Made by a program: the position numbers and the translations under genes. Shown here piece after piece: positions 61,595 to 63,903 of a stretch of 63,903 nt of DNA. The stretch's first letter is position 1; every line of letters begins with the position of its first letter. The notes beneath the pieces were generated by a model, which made no database searches, had not been told where the DNA came from, and saw only the letters and a list, made by a program, of their open reading frames with translations. The stretch comes from Xylaria sp. FL1777 (taxonomy: Eukaryota > Ascomycota > Sordariomycetes > Xylariales > Xylariaceae): NCBI GenBank assembly GCA_022578965.1, contig MU400732.1, forward strand, positions 1-63,903, written 5' to 3'.

Positions 61595-63903
61595 TTATTC
61601 CTTTTTTTTTAAAATTGTTGTTTTAACAATTTTCTGTAAGTATTTTTTTTTCTTTTTTTTTATATGTTATAATATTAAAACGCATTAAAAAAACTAACCG
61701 CTTATTTAAAACAAAGCAAAAACTTATTTTTGCTTTTTTTATTAATTTTATTAGCTATAAAATTATGCTTTATTTCTGCTGCTTTAATTAGTTATTAACA
61801 TACAAAATAACAAATAATATGTTTTGTTGTTTTAAATGTATATATGCTAGTTGTTTTTGCAATAAATTAAAGGTTTTAATTAACTTACTTAATAATATAG
61901 TTTTTAAACACTGTTGTTTTAAAAAAAAAAAAAAGCAAGCAAAACAATAGTTATTTTTAGTTTAAAAGAAATTAAAACAAGCTTAAAATAGCTTTAACTT
62001 TATTTTAAGCAAGTTAGTTTAGCTTTATATATAAAAACGTTTTTTAAAAGCAAAAAGTATTAAAATAGTTTAGCAAAAGCTTTAGTTTTTAAATAAACTA
62101 AATAAAATAAAGCGCATTAAAAAAAAACAAAAAGCGCTAGCAAAAAAGCAAAAACAATAAAAAAAGCAAGCTAAAGCAATATAAGCTGCTTTATTTAAGT
62201 TTAATTAAAATTTTTTAAGCGTTTTTTTTAAGGTTAACTTTTTTTTTTTGGTTTTAAGCAATTAAAGTATTAGCAGTAAAACTAATTTATAACTACTTTA
62301 GTAGTTTTTAAATATTTCTTAAGTTCTTAAATATTATTAATATATAAATATTCTTTTTATTTAATAAAATACTTAAAGTTACTGTTATTTTAACAAAAAT
62401 CTAGTATATTTTTAACTTTATAAATGTTTTAATTTGTTTTTATTTTTAATTATGTTTTAATAAATATTTTAATAAATACTAGTTCTAATAAAAAAATATA
62501 AAAAATAAAGTAAATTTGCATATTTTTTAGTAATAATAGTTTATAGTTAATAAATAAAATAACTTTTTTAATTTTAAAAAAGCTAAGTTTTTTAAATTTT
62601 AATTTATTGCTTAGTTATTTTGTTTTAATTTAAAAAATATTAATGTTTATATTTTATTTTTATTATAGCAAATAAACCTTGTTTTTTTTTTAAAGGTTAG
62701 TTCTTTAGTTTGTTTTTTGTTATAATATATTAATATCTATTGTTATAAAAATTAAAAGCATAATTGCAGTTTAGCTTATAACGTTTTAATTTTTATTATA
62801 ATAATTTTTACTTAAAGTATTATAGTTAAAATAGCAAATATTTTTATTAATGTTTTTTTTTGTTTTTTAGTAATTGCTTGCTATTTATAAACGGCTTTAT
62901 GTAAAAATATGTTTATATTTTTGTTTATTAATATGTTATATAAAATTTATACTATTAATAATAGTTTTACTTAATTGTTTTATTAATAATTAATATAACT
63001 TTATAAATATTATTTTAATATTTAGTTTAGTTTTTTTGTTTATTTATTTGTTTATAAATAGTAAGCAGTTAAAAACTTTAGTTTAATACTAATAAGTTTA
63101 AAAAAGCTAGTTTTAAACTTAAAAGTAAACAATTTATTTTAGTTTAAAATAATTTTTTTTAATAGCTTATATTTATTTAAATATTAGCATATAAAAGCAT
63201 ATATAAGTTGTTTAGCTGTTATATTTTCTTTAAACAATAAAAAATAAATATATTTAGTAAATCTATTAATAATAACTTATATTTTATTATATTATATTTT
63301 TATAACTAAATTAATTAATAAAAATAATGCTATAATAAAATCTTAAGTAATAATATGTTATGCTTATTTAAATATTTATATAAATTATAGCAGTTTATAA
63401 AGCTTATATTAAACTACTTTAGCTTTATTATAAATATTGCATTTTTTTATAATAAATTTAACTATGTTTTATAGTTTTAAAAAATTGTACTTTTTTTATA
63501 ATTATTAGACTGTTTTTGTTGCTTTTTAGTATTTATATAATAAGTATTCGTAAAATTCTTTAATGAATTTATTTTGTAAGGATTTTAATAAATAAATTTT
63601 ATATTTATATATTAGCTTGTTATTTTTTAATTTTTTATGTTTTTATAATTATGCTAACTTTTTTAAGTTATAAGTTTATTATAGCTATATATTTATAAAA
63701 TCCTTAAATATAATTTTAATTTTTAAGCTTTTATTTCTTTAAAAATATAATACTTAAATATTTCTTTTTAGAACTTTAAATTCTTTTTAACTTTATTAAC
63801 TAAATATATTTACTTAAATGTTTTTTTTTTTTTTAATGTAATATATTTTAAAGTTAAACTTAAAAAAAAAAACTATTTAATTTTTATGTTATTTAGTAAT
63901 TTT
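61595..63903 (-). mobile_element. Ty3/gypsy fragment, inverted copy III (3' half), continuing past the window
   Basis: The reverse complement matches 47350-49662 of gypsy copy II, running from just after the RNase H box to the 3' LTR. It is joined to LTR2 copy f in the proper order, so the element points left. The rest lies beyond the window end. Stops occur in all frames. Confidence 0.8.

Overview
The window reads as chromosomal DNA of a filamentous ascomycete (Pezizomycotina). The reasons are short spliceosomal introns of 57-140 nt with GTAAGT-like donors and CTAAC/CTGAC-like branch points, a HET-domain gene, a fungal-type AAA+ ATPase, a Hus1 checkpoint clamp gene, and a strongly two-compartment base composition. 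I do not commit to a genus.

Layout. (1) Positions 1 to about 14.3 kb are extremely A+T-rich, mutationally ruined repeat DNA: a Ty3/gypsy internal fragment (1-3500), an unidentified ~3.8 kb repeat 'X' (3872-7710), and LTR fragments at 9.4-9.96 kb. (2) About 14.35-34.75 kb is an island of ordinary composition. It carries a HET-domain gene (16775 to 14862, minus strand, 1 intron), a divergently transcribed DUF7025-type AAA+ ATPase (17148-20828, 5 introns), a small secreted protein gene (21904 to 21397, minus, 2 introns), hus1 (24391-25657, 3 introns), a 92-residue hydrophilic protein gene (27197 to 26779, minus, 1 intron) and a RING-finger gene (33146 to 32253, minus). Between them are two stretches that look like decayed genes (about 22.8-23.9 and 28.7-29.9 kb), clusters of a TACCTA/TAGGTA motif, and microsatellites. 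(3) About 34.75-63.9 kb is again A+T-rich dead repeat: a 7.27 kb Ty1/copia-like element with 176-bp LTRs (35220-42484), a 7.7 kb Ty3/gypsy element with its own LTRs (42485-50182), a tandem extra copy of the gypsy 3' end (50183-51692), an inverted copy of X (58081 to 54250), a copia fragment (58082-61074) carrying a 735-bp tRNA-headed insertion with 14-bp target duplications, and an inverted gypsy 3' half (61073-63903).

How the parts relate. The gene island is bracketed by inverted arrangements of the same families: gypsy(+) then X(+) on the left, X(-) then gypsy(-) on the right. The HET and AAA+ genes share a 372-bp promoter region and could form an allorecognition-type pair; this is inference. 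Hus1 is a housekeeping DNA-damage gene, so the island is not purely accessory.

The points most worth a second look are the mutation signature in the dead repeats (C lost mainly after pyrimidines, rather than a simple loss of CpA), the tRNA-derived insertion with its empty site still present in a paralogous copy, and the HET/AAA+ pair. All gene structures here were spliced by hand from the sequence; no database search was possible.
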